Of a DNA stretch of 64,000 nucleotides, positions 9,061 through 21,300 are shown piece after piece. A model generated the notes under the pieces. It was not told the DNA's origin, searched no databases, and saw nothing but the letters and a program-made list of their open reading frames with translations. Made by a program: the position numbers and the translations under genes. Source of the stretch: Melitaea cinxia (lineage: Eukaryota; Arthropoda; Insecta; Lepidoptera; Nymphalidae); the NCBI RefSeq assembly GCF_905220565.1, contig NC_059419.1, positions 1,178,001 through 1,242,000 of the forward strand, written 5' to 3'. The stretch's first letter is position 1. Every line of letters begins with the position of its first letter.

Positions 9061-11390
9061 AAAACCCCCTCTCCTTATTTGGGAACGTTGTTTTATGGAC
9101 AACCCGGACCAACACCGGACAACTGTCCAAGGGGCACAAGAAGAGTGTGGCGATATGAGTTAGCGGACTGGGAAGAGATGCGGCATTTCTATGCATCTTT
9201 CCCATGGCGGCAAGTCTGTTTTTCCTCGGGTGACCCCTCGTGTTCGGCTGAGGCAGTTGCGGGCGTGATCCGACAGGGAATGGAATACTTTATACCCTTC
9301 TCTGACATATCGCTCGACCACAAATCCCGACCTTGGTACAACGCTGAGTGCGCCCATGCTGAAGCCCTTAAAGAGTCTGCTTACAAAGCTTGGGTACAGG
9401 TCCGCGATGCCAAAGCTGGAGCGCGGGGGGTTCGCACGAGGAAGAAAGCTTTTAATTCAGCCACCAAGTCCTGCAAACGGATATTACAAAAGGCCCGATT
9501 CGACCATATCCGTCGTATAGGCGCTAAACTTGCCTCCTACCCCCCTGGTAGTAAACAATTCTGGTCTCTGTCGAAGGCAGTAGAGTCCAATTTCTGCCGC
9601 CATACATTGCCTCCTCTGCAGAAGCCTGATGGTTCGCTAGCTCACTCGGCAGTGGAAAAGGCAAACTTGTTTGCATCTCTCTTTGCGAGCAATTCGCGTC
9701 TTGACGCTAGCTCTACACAACCACCATCCTTGCCTCGATGTGACTCTTCTATGCAAGAGATTACGATCCACAATAAAGAGGTCCGTAGAGTTTTGCTGAA
9801 CCTTGACGTGAATAAGACTAGTGGACCTGACGGTATACCTGCGCGCGTCCTAAAGGCCTGTGCACCTGAGCTGTCTCCTGTTCTCACGCGCCTGTACCGC
9901 CTCTCTCTTCAAACTAGAACGGTGCCAAAATCTTGGAAGCTGGCTAATGTGCAGCCAGTGCCCAAAAAGGGTAGCCGAGTGAATCCCTGCAACTACCGAC
10001 CAATCGCCATCACCTCCATGCTCTGCAAAGTCATGGAAAAGGTACTTAACAGCAAGTTGCTGAACTACCTAGAGGACAATGAACTCCTCAGTGACCACCA
10101 ATACGGCTTTCGTCAGGGGCGGTCTACTGGAGATCTTCTGGTGTATGTCACACACTGCTGGGGCGAAGCCATTGAGAAACATGGTGAGGCACTCGCTGTA
10201 TCACTAGATATCTCGAAGGCCTTCGACAGGGTTTGGCACGCAAGTCTCCTTAGCAAACTTCCTGCTTACGGCATCCCTGTTGACTTTTGTAGCTGGATTT
10301 CAGACTTTTTGAGTGAACGGTCGATCAGAGTGGTCGTGGACGGCTGCTCCTCTGACCTGATGGATATAAACGCCGGCGTCCCTCAAGGTTCTGTTCTCTC
10401 TGCAACTCTTTTCCTGCTCCATATTAACGACATGCTACGACCAGGCATTGTTGGATACGCAGATGACAGTACGATTGTTGAGAGATATTTGTCCAGCGCA
10501 AAAGACAGCAGGGACGTAATACGTTCTCAGAGAGAGGCCATGGTGGAACGAACAAATTCAATACTGGAGCAAGTATCCCAATGGGGTGATTGCAACCTGG
10601 TCACGTTCAACGCCGCCAAAACGCAGGCCTGTTTATTCTCCACCAAACGGAGTCCTTTCAACTTGACTCCTACTTTCCGTGGTACACCTGTCCCTGTGTC
10701 CGATACCCTCGACCTCCTTGGCATAGAGTTGAATTCTAACCTCAACTTTGGCAATTACATTGAGTCCAAAGCGCAAACTGCGGCCAGAAAGCTTGGCATC
10801 TTAAATAAGGTTAAGCGATATTTCACGCCTAAACAGCTTCTTACGCTATACAAAGCTCAAATCCGATCGTGCATGGAATATTGTAGTCACTTGTGGGATG
10901 GCTCAGCTAAATATCAACTCGCCACACTGGACTCAGTGGAACGCAGAGCCAAGCGGCTTATCGGTAATGCCAGGTTGGTGAAATCTCTTCATACTCTGGC
11001 TCACCGAAGAAAGGTTGCCAGTCTAACGGTCTTTTACAGGTTGTACTTTGGAGAGTGTGCCCTGGAGCTGCACGAGCTCATACCCCCATCTCCTTTCTTC
11101 CATCGGACTTTCAGACGTACCGCGGGCTTTCATTCCTACCTGATTGATATACCTTTCATACGTACAAAGCGCTTCGAATCATCTTTTTTAATGCGCACAG
11201 CCAAGGAATGGAATTCCCTGCCGGCGTCTGTATTTCCGAGTTCATATAACCCGAACATATTTAAAGCGCGAGTGAACAGGCTTCTTCTGGGCGAACTCGC
11301 TCCATCTTCGACCTCGTCTGTGCTCTAGGGCTAGACTGAGGTCAAGAGTAAGCCCATATCGTAATAAAAAAAAAAAAAAAAAAAAAAAAA
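9061..11390 (+). mobile_element. 5'-truncated LINE retrotransposon, Jockey/CR1-like
   Basis: A long reverse-transcriptase reading frame is followed by a 3' UTR of about 36 bp and a pure A run at about 11366-11390, the classic end of a non-LTR retrotransposon. The apurinic endonuclease expected upstream in full-length Jockey/CR1 elements is absent, so the insertion is 5'-truncated. The 5' junction is not sharp; it lies at or before 9079. A flanking phrase like AAAACCCC occurs on both sides, but its C-run length differs, so I do not claim a target-site duplication. Confidence 0.85.
9079..11328 (+). CDS. LINE reverse transcriptase, 749 codons, 5' incomplete
   Basis: The product is a non-LTR reverse transcriptase, which would copy element RNA at a nicked target site. 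The first ~210 residues are the Lys/Arg-rich linker typical of the region between endonuclease and RT (PWYNAEC near residue 90). RT blocks follow: TSGPDGIPA from residue 247, the NYRPI block, YGFRQGRST, LDISKAFDRVWH, GVPQGSVLS, and the catalytic YADD at residues 460-463. The rest is a thumb and C-terminal domain with CMEYCSHLW, common in Jockey/CR1-type LINEs. The frame is open throughout, so the insertion is fairly young. The nominal first codon is TTG inside a truncated frame and is not a real start. The endonuclease and ORF1 are missing, so it cannot be autonomous. Confidence 0.85.
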   Translation: MGTLFYGQPGPTPDNCPRGTRRVWRYELADWEEMRHFYASFPWRQVCFSSGDPSCSAEAVAGVIRQGMEYFIPFSDISLDHKSRPWYNAECAHAEALKESAYKAWVQVRDAKAGARGVRTRKKAFNSATKSCKRILQKARFDHIRRIGAKLASYPPGSKQFWSLSKAVESNFCRHTLPPLQKPDGSLAHSAVEKANLFASLFASNSRLDASSTQPPSLPRCDSSMQEITIHNKEVRRVLLNLDVNKTSGPDGIPARVLKACAPELSPVLTRLYRLSLQTRTVPKSWKLANVQPVPKKGSRVNPCNYRPIAITSMLCKVMEKVLNSKLLNYLEDNELLSDHQYGFRQGRSTGDLLVYVTHCWGEAIEKHGEALAVSLDISKAFDRVWHASLLSKLPAYGIPVDFCSWISDFLSERSIRVVVDGCSSDLMDINAGVPQGSVLSATLFLLHINDMLRPGIVGYADDSTIVERYLSSAKDSRDVIRSQREAMVERTNSILEQVSQWGDCNLVTFNAAKTQACLFSTKRSPFNLTPTFRGTPVPVSDTLDLLGIELNSNLNFGNYIESKAQTAARKLGILNKVKRYFTPKQLLTLYKAQIRSCMEYCSHLWDGSAKYQLATLDSVERRAKRLIGNARLVKSLHTLAHRRKVASLTVFYRLYFGECALELHELIPPSPFFHRTFRRTAGFHSYLIDIPFIRTKRFESSFLMRTAKEWNSLPASVFPSSYNPNIFKARVNRLLLGELAPSSTSSVL

Positions 11391-12220
11391 CCCCTAACTG
11401 CGCTACTAAACTATTGCTACCTATTTAATTTACCATTTCACGGCCTCAGTTACACTTAAGAAGCAATCATTTATCTTAAGGCAAACACACGTGAGATTAT
11501 CTGGTATCTTGATCAAACAAAGCCTGGAGGTTTACCTTGTCGATTTAAGCAATTTCGAATTTCGCTTCATTTATGGTTAGGTTATATCACTGACCATAAC
11601 TCCTATATTAATCAAGTAATAGTAATAAATAATTATTCGAGTGGTAATAATTCAAAACGTATTTATTAATGTTACAGTAATTAGTTTTAAGAAAGACGCA
11701 AGAAATAACATAAAATATGGATGACGAAGAAATTGTCGAAAGAGGAAAGCGAGTTGTGGTATTTTTTTTTTTTTTATATAGAAAAAAGTATTCAGGCTGT
11801 GTACTAAAGTTGTAATATTGTTTCGCGATTCCATTAGTTCTGATGGTCATTTTCCGTCAAATTGTTGTTTATGAGTTAATTTATATAATAGCATTACATA
11901 ATCATCTTCAATATATTAAATCATAAGTGCTTATTCCTTTACTAAATGCGTTACTTGAACAATTAAAAATCAAATCGACTGTTTATTATACGCCATCAAA
12001 CATCACACTACTGCCCGTAATAGTAGAGCAGAAATTTTAAACGTGGTCCTATGTAATCGTGGACATTATGTTCTAGGTTAGGTTAGGTTATAAGGCCTGT
12101 AACCCTTCAATATTATCGTGAAAGTAGAAAATGAAACAAAGTTTCCAACTACAAGTATGCAAAATGGTAAACTGGATATAATTTATATAAATGTGACTCA
12201 AACTCATTTGTCTGTTACAG
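11391..12220 (+). other. AT-rich stretch upstream of the first recognised ClC-a exon
   Basis: No coding exon is recognised. A short (TTAGG)-like run, about three units, lies at 12074-12089. The stretch ends in the splice acceptor TCTGTTACAG at 12211-12220, so it is probably the 3' part of an intron of the chloride channel gene. Confidence 0.5.
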
Positions 12221-12383
12221 ATGTATGGTCGCTACCAACGCGACCTTAGTGAAGCTGCCAGAGAAGAAGCTAGAAGACTCAGAAGACTCCGCAAGAGACG
12301 ACGGAAAGACGACAAACTACGACAGAAGGAGCTCGAAGCGACGGGCAAACATCGACCGAGGGGGAAATTCTTTAAAGTATTAG
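12221..12383 (+). CDS. ClC-a: ClC-a exon 1 of those found (N-terminus)
   Basis: Encodes MYGRYQRDLSEAAREEARR and a following Lys/Arg-rich run, residues 1-54. The MYGRY start of this block is conserved in ClC-2 proteins, usually a little inside the N-terminus. Acceptor TTACAG at 12220, donor GTGGGT at 12384, ends in phase 1. In other family members residues precede this block, so the true start may be in an upstream exon. Confidence 0.88.
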
Positions 12384-15300
12384 GTGGGTAGACTGATAAT
12401 TTACTAAAACAATTGTGATGGAAATAAAAGTTCTTCTATGTATACGCCTAACTGTTTAGTATCTAGAATTAATGTTGGTAGACCAGTTTTGTACCAACAC
12501 TTACTTGCGTTTGTCACCAGTGTTTAAAATTCAGAAACCCACAGGGTGTTGCGGAGGCTGATTAAAGATCTCTGGTAACATCTACTTGTCATTATTTTCT
12601 TTACCACCACAATAGAATTCCCTTTAGACTGTGTGCCTACGAACTGTGGTGATTAAATTAACTATCATAAGATCAACTGTCTCGTCTTCTTCTAGTTATT
12701 TCAACTCATTCTGACTGTTGGCATCATTTTGAATAATTTAAGCACTTTACGATCAGAAGTATTGCATCTATAAATCATTTATATTTATTTATATGGCTCA
12801 GTATAATTACAAGACAAAAAACGGTCTCATATTTGTATATCTACATTTTTAGTTAAAAAAGTTGTTGAATCTTTTTTTGTCATCTATATTGCTTTGTTAT
12901 GATGTTTACCTTGTGTTAATATGATTTAAATTACATATAAATTGCACTCCGTAAGACATGCGGTATCATTATCTTAAATATCTACGTTTCAAAAAAAAGT
13001 CTGCACTTGAATGATGCAAAAACTTGAAAATGTTAAATTTTTCCTCTTTGATAAGAAGTGGTTTAGTATTTTTTTGTTTCGTCAAACTTATCGACGAATT
13101 TTTACATGTGTGATGCTTAGAAAGTCTTAATATTGTTACGAACACACAAAGAAATTAGCGGTAACCATTGAAACCACACAAAGACAGAGACCGCTTGAAA
13201 ATCTCTACTCAATACTAGATGGCGTTAGAGGAATTACTGTGGAACTATATAGAATTATAGTCTCGAAAACCGGGTACATGCGCGAACTTTCCAGAATGGT
13301 CTGGGCTTCGTCTCGGCCGATATAAATAGCCGCAGGCAGGTGAGCGAGTTCAGTTCAGTTTGAGCGATTTTCGAGGCGACTTCAAAGTGAAAACTAGTGA
13401 TCAAGAGTGGTACCAGCGAAACCTACGACATTGGCTACGACTTAGGACATCGTTAGTGCTTAGTGTTTGAACCTAGTGCTTTGTGTTTGAACCTAGTGCT
13501 TTGTGTTGGACCTAGTGCTAGTGAATAAATTCTCCAAAAGAGTCAGCAGGTCTTTCTCTCCAAATCCTTCGAACCTTAACACGTAAGAACTGGTGTTGGA
13601 AGTGAGATTTGGAGATGCTATTGACTCCGAGAGAAGATTTCAAGTAGGGCACAATGAGCTGCGGAGGCCACACCCACTGGGGACCAAGCTCCGCCCACCG
13701 TGGGCCAAGCCCCATCCACTGACCCGCCTGTCACGCCCCGCCCACTGACCACGCCCCTCAGCCCACGCCTACTCGGACTCAGGCCCCGCCTACTCGGGCT
13801 CAGGCCCCGCCTACTCGGGCTCAGGCCCCGCCTACTCAGGCTCAGGTCCCTCCCACTGGATCCGCCCACTTTACCACGCCCACCAGCGACACCGTAGCTT
13901 CTACAGACCCTCAAGTGGCTCTTCAATTAGGACTGCTAGAATAGTTGGTAAAAAATTTTTTTCAATCTCTTTTATGAGTAAATGGTTTCATCCATACCAC
14001 GGACAAGTTAAGCAAGAACTCACGTCTGCAATAACTATCGTAGTTCTTATTCACTGCGCATACGTTTTAAATTGTTATTTTTTGTCAATCTCAAGTCAGC
14101 CCCCAAACACTATACAGTGACTTGCGTAATTTTGTATCCAGAGGAACCATTTTGACCGAATCAAGGTATGACGTCGCTGAGGCCGCTAATTAACTTTAGC
14201 TCTTTCGTCAAACTCGTCACCAGGGAAGTCCTGCTCCTCGGACTTCCCTGGTGACCTGGGACTTGGAGAATGCTTATTCTCTCTCAGCTTATAAACTTCG
14301 TTTTTATGATTGTCTTCAGCCAGCCAAAACTAAATATTTGTAATTTGAATATTATTGTTTTTTATTCTAAAAAATAATGTAATATTGTGCTATAATGATT
14401 TCGTCGTAGTAATTAATAACCACAACACGTCAAAGTTTACTTTAAAGTTAGTCTTAAACTTAAAAATATAAACAAAAAGAATAATGAGTCAAAAATACTA
14501 ATGTATGTTTGCGGAGATCCTGTCACACAACAAATTGAACTGGACTTGCACTATACGGATTACGTTGCTCGAATATTCATTTAAAAGTATCCGAAAGCCC
14601 AAGAAGCTTAGGCTAACCGACTTTTACTAATTATGGATTTTATATGGGTGCATTACATATATAATCCACGCGACCACTCCAGAATTGTAAATTATTCGAA
14701 ATATAAACCATTTAGTTACCTAAATTTTGTATTAACATTAAATGGTCAATGATATGGATACTTTAAGGATACCTATGGAGGCACACGTTCGCGAGACTTG
14801 GTGAAGACTGGATCTTCCTGGCGCTGTTGGGCATCATCATGGCCTGCCTCAACTTCGCAATGGACAAGGGCATTGCAGTTTGTAATAACGGTAAGGAAAC
14901 TTATACAACTACACACTATATTTAACTGAAGTAGGGCACAGTAGAAAATATCTTTCTCAAAATCTGGAGCACTTAGACTGGGGAAGAACCTTTACAGAAG
15001 ATCACGACACATTACAGAAGATCATAGTTAACGAATTGCTTTCACAGCCTTATGTAGTGTTCATGTGGTGAGTAAGGTGACCAGAGCTCCTGAGGGGATT
15101 GAAGGTAGGGCAGGCGTAGGGCCTGCGACGATTGTGGTGTTGCTGGCGTCAATAGGCTACAGTAATCGCTTGCCTAGCCGCCTTTGCTGACCTAGCTGTA
15201 TTTAAAAAAACCCTCCAGATTTATAAATAAAACTATTAATTATCAATCTATAAAACATGTTTTGACTATTTTTTTTTTCTTCTATAAATTGGTATTTGAT

Positions 15301-18300
15301 ATGTACAACGCTTTCTATAATTAAGGCGATTGGAAACAAAAATTGCATGGTCTTTTGGGATATTACAATAATGTTTCGCTGTATTCCTTAATTGTTCCTA
15401 ATGAAAAAGCAAATTAGTTGATAACAATTACAAAAAAAAACAATCCATCACATTAAAAATAATCTTTCGACTTTAACAGTGACAACTTTTTCAAGCTGTC
15501 TTTAGGATAATCAGGTAAACTAAACCAATGCTATTTTACGTATATTAGTAGTTTTATTGTACAATTTTATTCAGATGGTTACTGCAATATTCCTAAAATA
15601 ATTTTTATCTCTCTTTTTATATTTGTATATTAGCTAATACGAAAAGCTTTTTCTACTTGATTTATTGTCATGAATCACAATCTGCCATGCAGTGGGACAT
15701 TACTTGTTTGAATAATTTTAAGCAAAATATAATTTATAATAATTACTTCATTGATATATTAAAAATAACATAAACAGGTATATTATATTTTCATCGAAAA
15801 GTATAGGTGATTTTGTGTATATGTTTTCAGCCCGCATGTGGATGTACAAAGATTTAGCGACGTCAACTTTCAGTCAATATGTAGCGTGGGTGTCGCTACC
15901 CGTCTGTTTGATCCTTTTCGCTGCTGGATTTGTCCATATTGTCGCCGCGCAAAGTATCGGTATGTATACTATTTTAATTTTGTTTATTACTTTTTTTGCT
16001 TACTTAAATCTCTTCTATAAATAAATATATTAATATGTGTACCTATGTAAGCTAAAATTTAACTTTTAAAATGTATGTAAAGGCATATTTACCATTAACA
16101 AAGTAATGAAAGAAATTGGGTTCCAATATACTTCCTTGTAGAAGGAATACAAGAAATTCTTTTTTTATACTTGCTCAAAACACAAAACACGTATTGTAGT
16201 TTCTTTTTAGCTTTATAAAGCCTTTAGTTAAAACTTTGTATAAGAATTATTTTAAAGCGGAAGATCAAACAGGATTTTGTGTACTAAATAGTACCTAGTA
16301 GGTAAAAAGATTGACCAAAAAAAAGGAAAAATGATGATGAGTGAATGATGATAATAATCAATCTTTTCATTGTTTAAAGGTTCCGGTATACCAGAAATGA
16401 AAACGATATTGAGGGGAGTACATCTCAAGGAGTACCTCACGTTTAGAGCATTGATCTCAAAAGTTATTGGTCTCACAGCCACGCTTGGATCTGGTCTACC
16501 ACTGGGTAAAGAGGTGGGTCCAAAAAGTTTTTTCTGTTTTTTTGAATTCATATTTGGGAAATGTCGTGCTCGTAACCTAAAAACATGAAAATTTGTAATC
16601 CAGTGGCTTAAAATCGTCTGTATGACATAATGAACATAATTTGACTAGCCCGTTGGCGCAGTTTGTAGTGCCCCTGCTTCCGTGGCTGTTACCTGTAACA
16701 CAAACATTAAGTTGCTTACTCTAGGAACAGAGGACCGTGTGTGTATATTTAAAGACATATACATATTTATCGACGAAGATTTAGGCTATATAACATGAGA
16801 ATGTGAAACCTCGCACAGCTAGTATTTACATAATATCCATATGGATCAACTAATTATATTTCCCCATACGTTCAGGGTCCGTCGGTCCACATAGCATCAA
16901 TGGTAGCTGCCCTGCTATCAAAGCTAGTGACGACATTCCAAGGTATATACAGCAACGAGTCCCGTACTACGGAAATGTTAGCAGCCGCGTGTGCAGTTGG
17001 AGTTGCATCTTGCTTTGCGGCGCCTGTGGGGGGTGAGTTACTATTTATTATATTGAAACATAGTTTTTATTTATAAATAGGCCTCTTTCGCTATGTAAGA
17101 GACGGATCAGGGTTTAATCCACCGCGCTGCTCCACTGCGGTTTGGCGGATATGTTCCCTACTATGAGTACGGACGTTATTAAGGGTATATATGATAACCG
17201 GGACCGACAGCTTGACGTGCTTTCCGAGGCACGGTGGGGAGACCTACAAGGACAGACATCCAAGTCGAGAACAAATATTTGTACAAATACAAATATCCTT
17301 CCCGAGCCAGAATCGAACACCTTAAGGTAGAATATGTTTGGATTATATTAATGTTAACCTAAAAATAATATTACTGTTACGTGCTAGGGTTCGAAGGATT
17401 TGGAGAGAAAGACCTGCTGACTCTTTTCAAGACTTTATTCACTAGCACTAGGTCCAACACAAAGCACTAGGTTCACACACTAAGCACTAACGATGTCCTA
17501 AGTCGTAGCCACTGTCGTAGGTTTCGCTGGTACCACTCTTGATCACTAGTTTTCACTCTTGAAGTCGCCTCGAAGATCGCTCAAACTGGACTGCACTCGC
17601 TCGCCTCCCTGCGGCTATTTATATCGGCCGAGACGAGGCCCAGACCATTCTGGAAAGTTCGCGCATGTACCCGGTTTTCGAGACTATACTTCTACATAGT
17701 TCCACAGTAGTTCCTCTAACGCCATCTAGTATTGAGTAGAGAGTTTCATGCGGTCTCTGTCTTTGTGTGGTTTCAACGGTTGCCGCTAGATGGCGCTAGT
17801 TCCTTTGTGTGTTCGTAACACTACTCCCCTCTTAGAAATGCTCGTCCCGAGCATCGTTGTTACTGCCATGGTAACGCGCCAGACGGTCTATGTGTACCAC
17901 TTTGTATTTCCCTCTTGGTTGCTTTTGAATCCTGTAAGTCACATCATTCAGTCGGGTAACCACTTTGTATGGACCGTCCCACTTGGTCTGCAACTTTGGA
18001 GATTTCCCTTTCCGGCGGGTTGGTTTATGCAGCCACACCAGTGACCCTTCCTTGAAGCCGCTCGTGTTCGATTTCCGGTCGTATCTGGTTTTTATGTTCT
18101 CACTTGACTGTAACCCATTTTCCCGAACCAAGGCGTGTATATAGCGCATTTTTTCCCTTAAATCGCTGACATAGTCTTGTACGGTATTTGGTCCCTCCGG
18201 TGAACCTCCAGTCAATAGGTCTACTGGTATTCGTAATTCTCTATCGTAATTGACATACGCCGGGGTAGCTTTTATGTTCTCATGCTCGGCGGTTCGGTAC

Positions 18301-21300
18301 GACAGAAGGAAGAGTGGTATATACTTGTCCCAATCCTTTTGTTTGTCGTCTACCAATTTCGCCAAATGCCTCTCAAGGGTCTGATTAAATCTCTCAACCA
18401 TTCCATCAGACTGTGGATGGTACGCGGTAGTTCTCGTCTTATGCATGCCCAAAATTCTGCACACTTCTTGGAATATTTGCGATTCGAAGTTCCTGCCCTG
18501 ATCAGAATGGATTTCTAGAGGCACACCAAAGCGACATATCACTTCTTCGACTAACTTAGAAGCGACTGTTGTAGCTTCTTGGTTTGGTATGGCGAACACT
18601 TCGGGCCATTTGGTGAAATAGTCCATGACGACCATAAAATACTTGTTTCCCGATTCCGTTACAGGAAATGGCCCCGCTACATCAACTGTAATTCGTTCCC
18701 ACGGTGCACCGACGTTATACAACCGCAGATTTCCACGGCTCCTGGTCTGTGGTCCTTTTACAGCAGCGCAAGTAGTACATTTGCGGCACCAATCCTGTAC
18801 ATCATCTCGACAATGCAACCAGTAGAATCGTTCTCGCACTTTTGTTAACGTCCTCTTGACACCTAGATGACCTCCTGATACGCCATCATGTATTTCACGG
18901 AGAACATCTGGTACTCTCGTTCTTGGGACAATTATCTGAAGGTGGAACTCTCTGCCGTTAGTCTTCTCCCATTTGCGGCAGAGTATTCCGTTTTGAAGTA
19001 TCAGACTGTCCCATTGAGCCCAGTACGCCTTAGTGACAGCGCCAGTGGGTGCAACCTCACTCCAGATTGGTTTTACATCACCCCGTTTCTTCCACGTGAT
19101 GATGTGCCGAAGGTCGTCATCTCTTTCTTGAGCTTCCCTCATAGCATCATTCTCCCAGATACCCAAAGGACTTGTTCTTGTTAGCTTTAATGTTACTTCA
19201 TTAGATTCTTGCTTAACACAATGTTTGCAGTCTTCCGAACACGGCCTTCCTGAGAGTGCGTCGGCATTCCCATGCAACTTTCCGCTGCGGTGTTTCGTCT
19301 TGAAGTCATACTCCTGATCCCGGGCAGGGGGCGAAGCCTCTTGCTTCTTCAGCTCCTCTATTTGTTCCTCGATTCTCTTCATCCTTGCTATCTGGGTCTC
19401 CTTCTGCGGGCAGTTGAGCTGAAGATGACCCCTTTCGCCGCACTTGTAGCACATGACTCCATAACTTTTCTTCGTAGGAGCCTTGACCTCCTTAACTTCC
19501 TCAGAGACCTCGCGGATCTTATGGGTCTGCCTATGTCATGGCGAACAGCCTCGACCTCCAAAGCATGCGCCAATGCTTCCTTTAACGAGGCGTTTTTTTT
19601 TTGGAACTCTTTTTGTTGCTCTTGTAATTCTTGCAAAGCGCCACGAATTTCAGCCTTTTGTTGCTCTTGTGATTCTTGCAAAGCACTACGAATTTCAGCC
19701 TTTTGTTGCTCTTGTGATTCTTGCAATTTGAAACTTGTTTGCTCTTGTGATTCTTGCAAAGCACGAATTTCAGCCCTTTGCAGCTCCATTAATTTAATTA
19801 AACTTCCTAATTGAAGAGCCACTTGAGAGTCTGTAGAAGCTACAGTGTCGCTGGTGGGCGTGGTAAGGTGGGCGGATCCAATGGGCGGGACTTGAGACAA
19901 AGTGGGTGGGGCCTGAGCCTGAGTAGGCGGAGCCCGAGCCTGAGTAGGCGGGGGTTGAGCCCGAGTGGGCGGGCCTGAGTGCGAGTGGGCGGGGCTTGAG
20001 CCCGAGTGGGCGGGGCCAGGGGCGTGGTCGGTGGGTGGAGCATGATAGGCGGGGTCAGTAGGCGGGGCTTGGTCCACGATGGGTGGAGCTTGGTCCCCAG
20101 TAGGTGTGGCCTCCGCAGCTCGTTGTGCCCTTGTCCTGACACCTTTGGAGTCCTTGAAATCTTCTCTCGGAGTCAATGGCATCTCCAAATCCCACTTCTG
20201 ACACCAGTTGTTACGTGCTAGGGTTCGATGGATTTGGAGAGAAAAACCTGCTGACTCTTTTCAAGACTTTATTCACTAGCACTAGGTCCAACACAAAGCA
20301 CTAGGTTCACAAACTAAGCACTAACGATGTCCTAAGTCGTAGCCACTGTCGTAGGTTTCGCTGGTACCACTCTTGATCACTAGTTTTCACTCTTGAAGTC
20401 GCCTCGAAGATCGCTCAAACTGAACTGCACTCGCTCGCCTCCCTGCGGCTATTTATATCGGCCGAGACGAGGCCCAGACCATTCTGGAAAGTTCGCGCAT
20501 GTACCCGGTTTTCGAGACTATACTTCTACATAGTTCCACAGTAGTTCCTCTAACGCCATCTAGTATTGAGTAGAGAGTTTCATACGGTCTCTGTCTTTGT
20601 GTGGTTTCAACGGTTGCCGCTAGATGGCGCTAGTTCGTTTGTGTGTTCGTAACATTACCTAAATACCACATTGGAACTTAAAAAGCCGACCGGTGGCGGG
20701 GTAGCCATCCAACTACTGGCTGAAACACACAGGCTGAAGACGGGCAGCAGCGTCTTCGGTGCGACAAAGCCAGCACTGCGGTCACCAACCCGCCTGCCCA
20801 GCGTGGTGACTGTGGGCAACACACATGAGTTCACATTATTTTTGGCGTAAGCTGGTGGAGGCCTATGTCCAGCAGTGGACTGTATAGGCTGTAATGATGA
20901 TGATGATGATGATGAAAAATAATATTAAGAAATGAATACCTCACACTTAATAAATAGCCCCCAGCTTGATTAGAATCTTGTGTCAGGAACGCCTAACAGA
21001 AATACGATGACGCCAATACGAGTACAATATCCCAAGAACATACGGTAGAAAACAGATATTTTCTAACATAAATTAAAATTTATTCTCTATAAGAAAACTG
21101 ACACGATCTCCAAGAGCGAAGCCGGGGGGAAATGCCTGTCACTATATCATATATATTAACACGCTAAGGCTAAGATGTTTGCCTCCCTTTTTAGAAAAAA
21201 CCTCACAATTACTGCATTTAAATTGTACACCATTTTAATGAAAATTGCTTGCTCTACCGGCTTCAACAACAAAAAAATATTATTGCTTTTGTATTTGTAA

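Larger units (their letters stand above)
17375..20654 (-). mobile_element. Ty3/Gypsy-type LTR element with paired LTRs, pol core deleted
   Basis: Two 446-bp LTRs (17375-17820 and 20209-20654), each starting TGTTACGTGC and ending TTCGTAACA on the + strand, flank a 2388-bp interior read on the - strand. The 4-bp target-site duplication TTAC lies at 17371-17374 and 20655-20658. The interior has a primer-binding site for tRNA-Leu, a gag region, a zinc knuckle, the end of an RNase H-like segment and an integrase. Protease and reverse transcriptase are missing and no env frame is seen. About six LTR differences by eye suggest moderate age. It is non-autonomous and sits in ClC-a intron 5, antisense to the gene. 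Confidence 0.92.

Noticed and set aside
9079..9081. Start codon for the LINE frame
   Set aside because: The codon is TTG inside a 5'-truncated element; no evidence that translation begins there.
12074..12089. (TTAGG)3-like run resembling the insect telomere repeat
   Set aside because: Only about three units; too short to be an interstitial telomere and common by chance in lepidopteran DNA.
13618..13926. Ser/Arg/Gly-rich 102-codon - strand frame
   Set aside because: Antisense shadow of the gag repeat region of the truncated LTR copy.
17790..19814. Several + strand frames of 60-180 codons
   Set aside because: Antisense shadows of the Gypsy-type gag and integrase frames.
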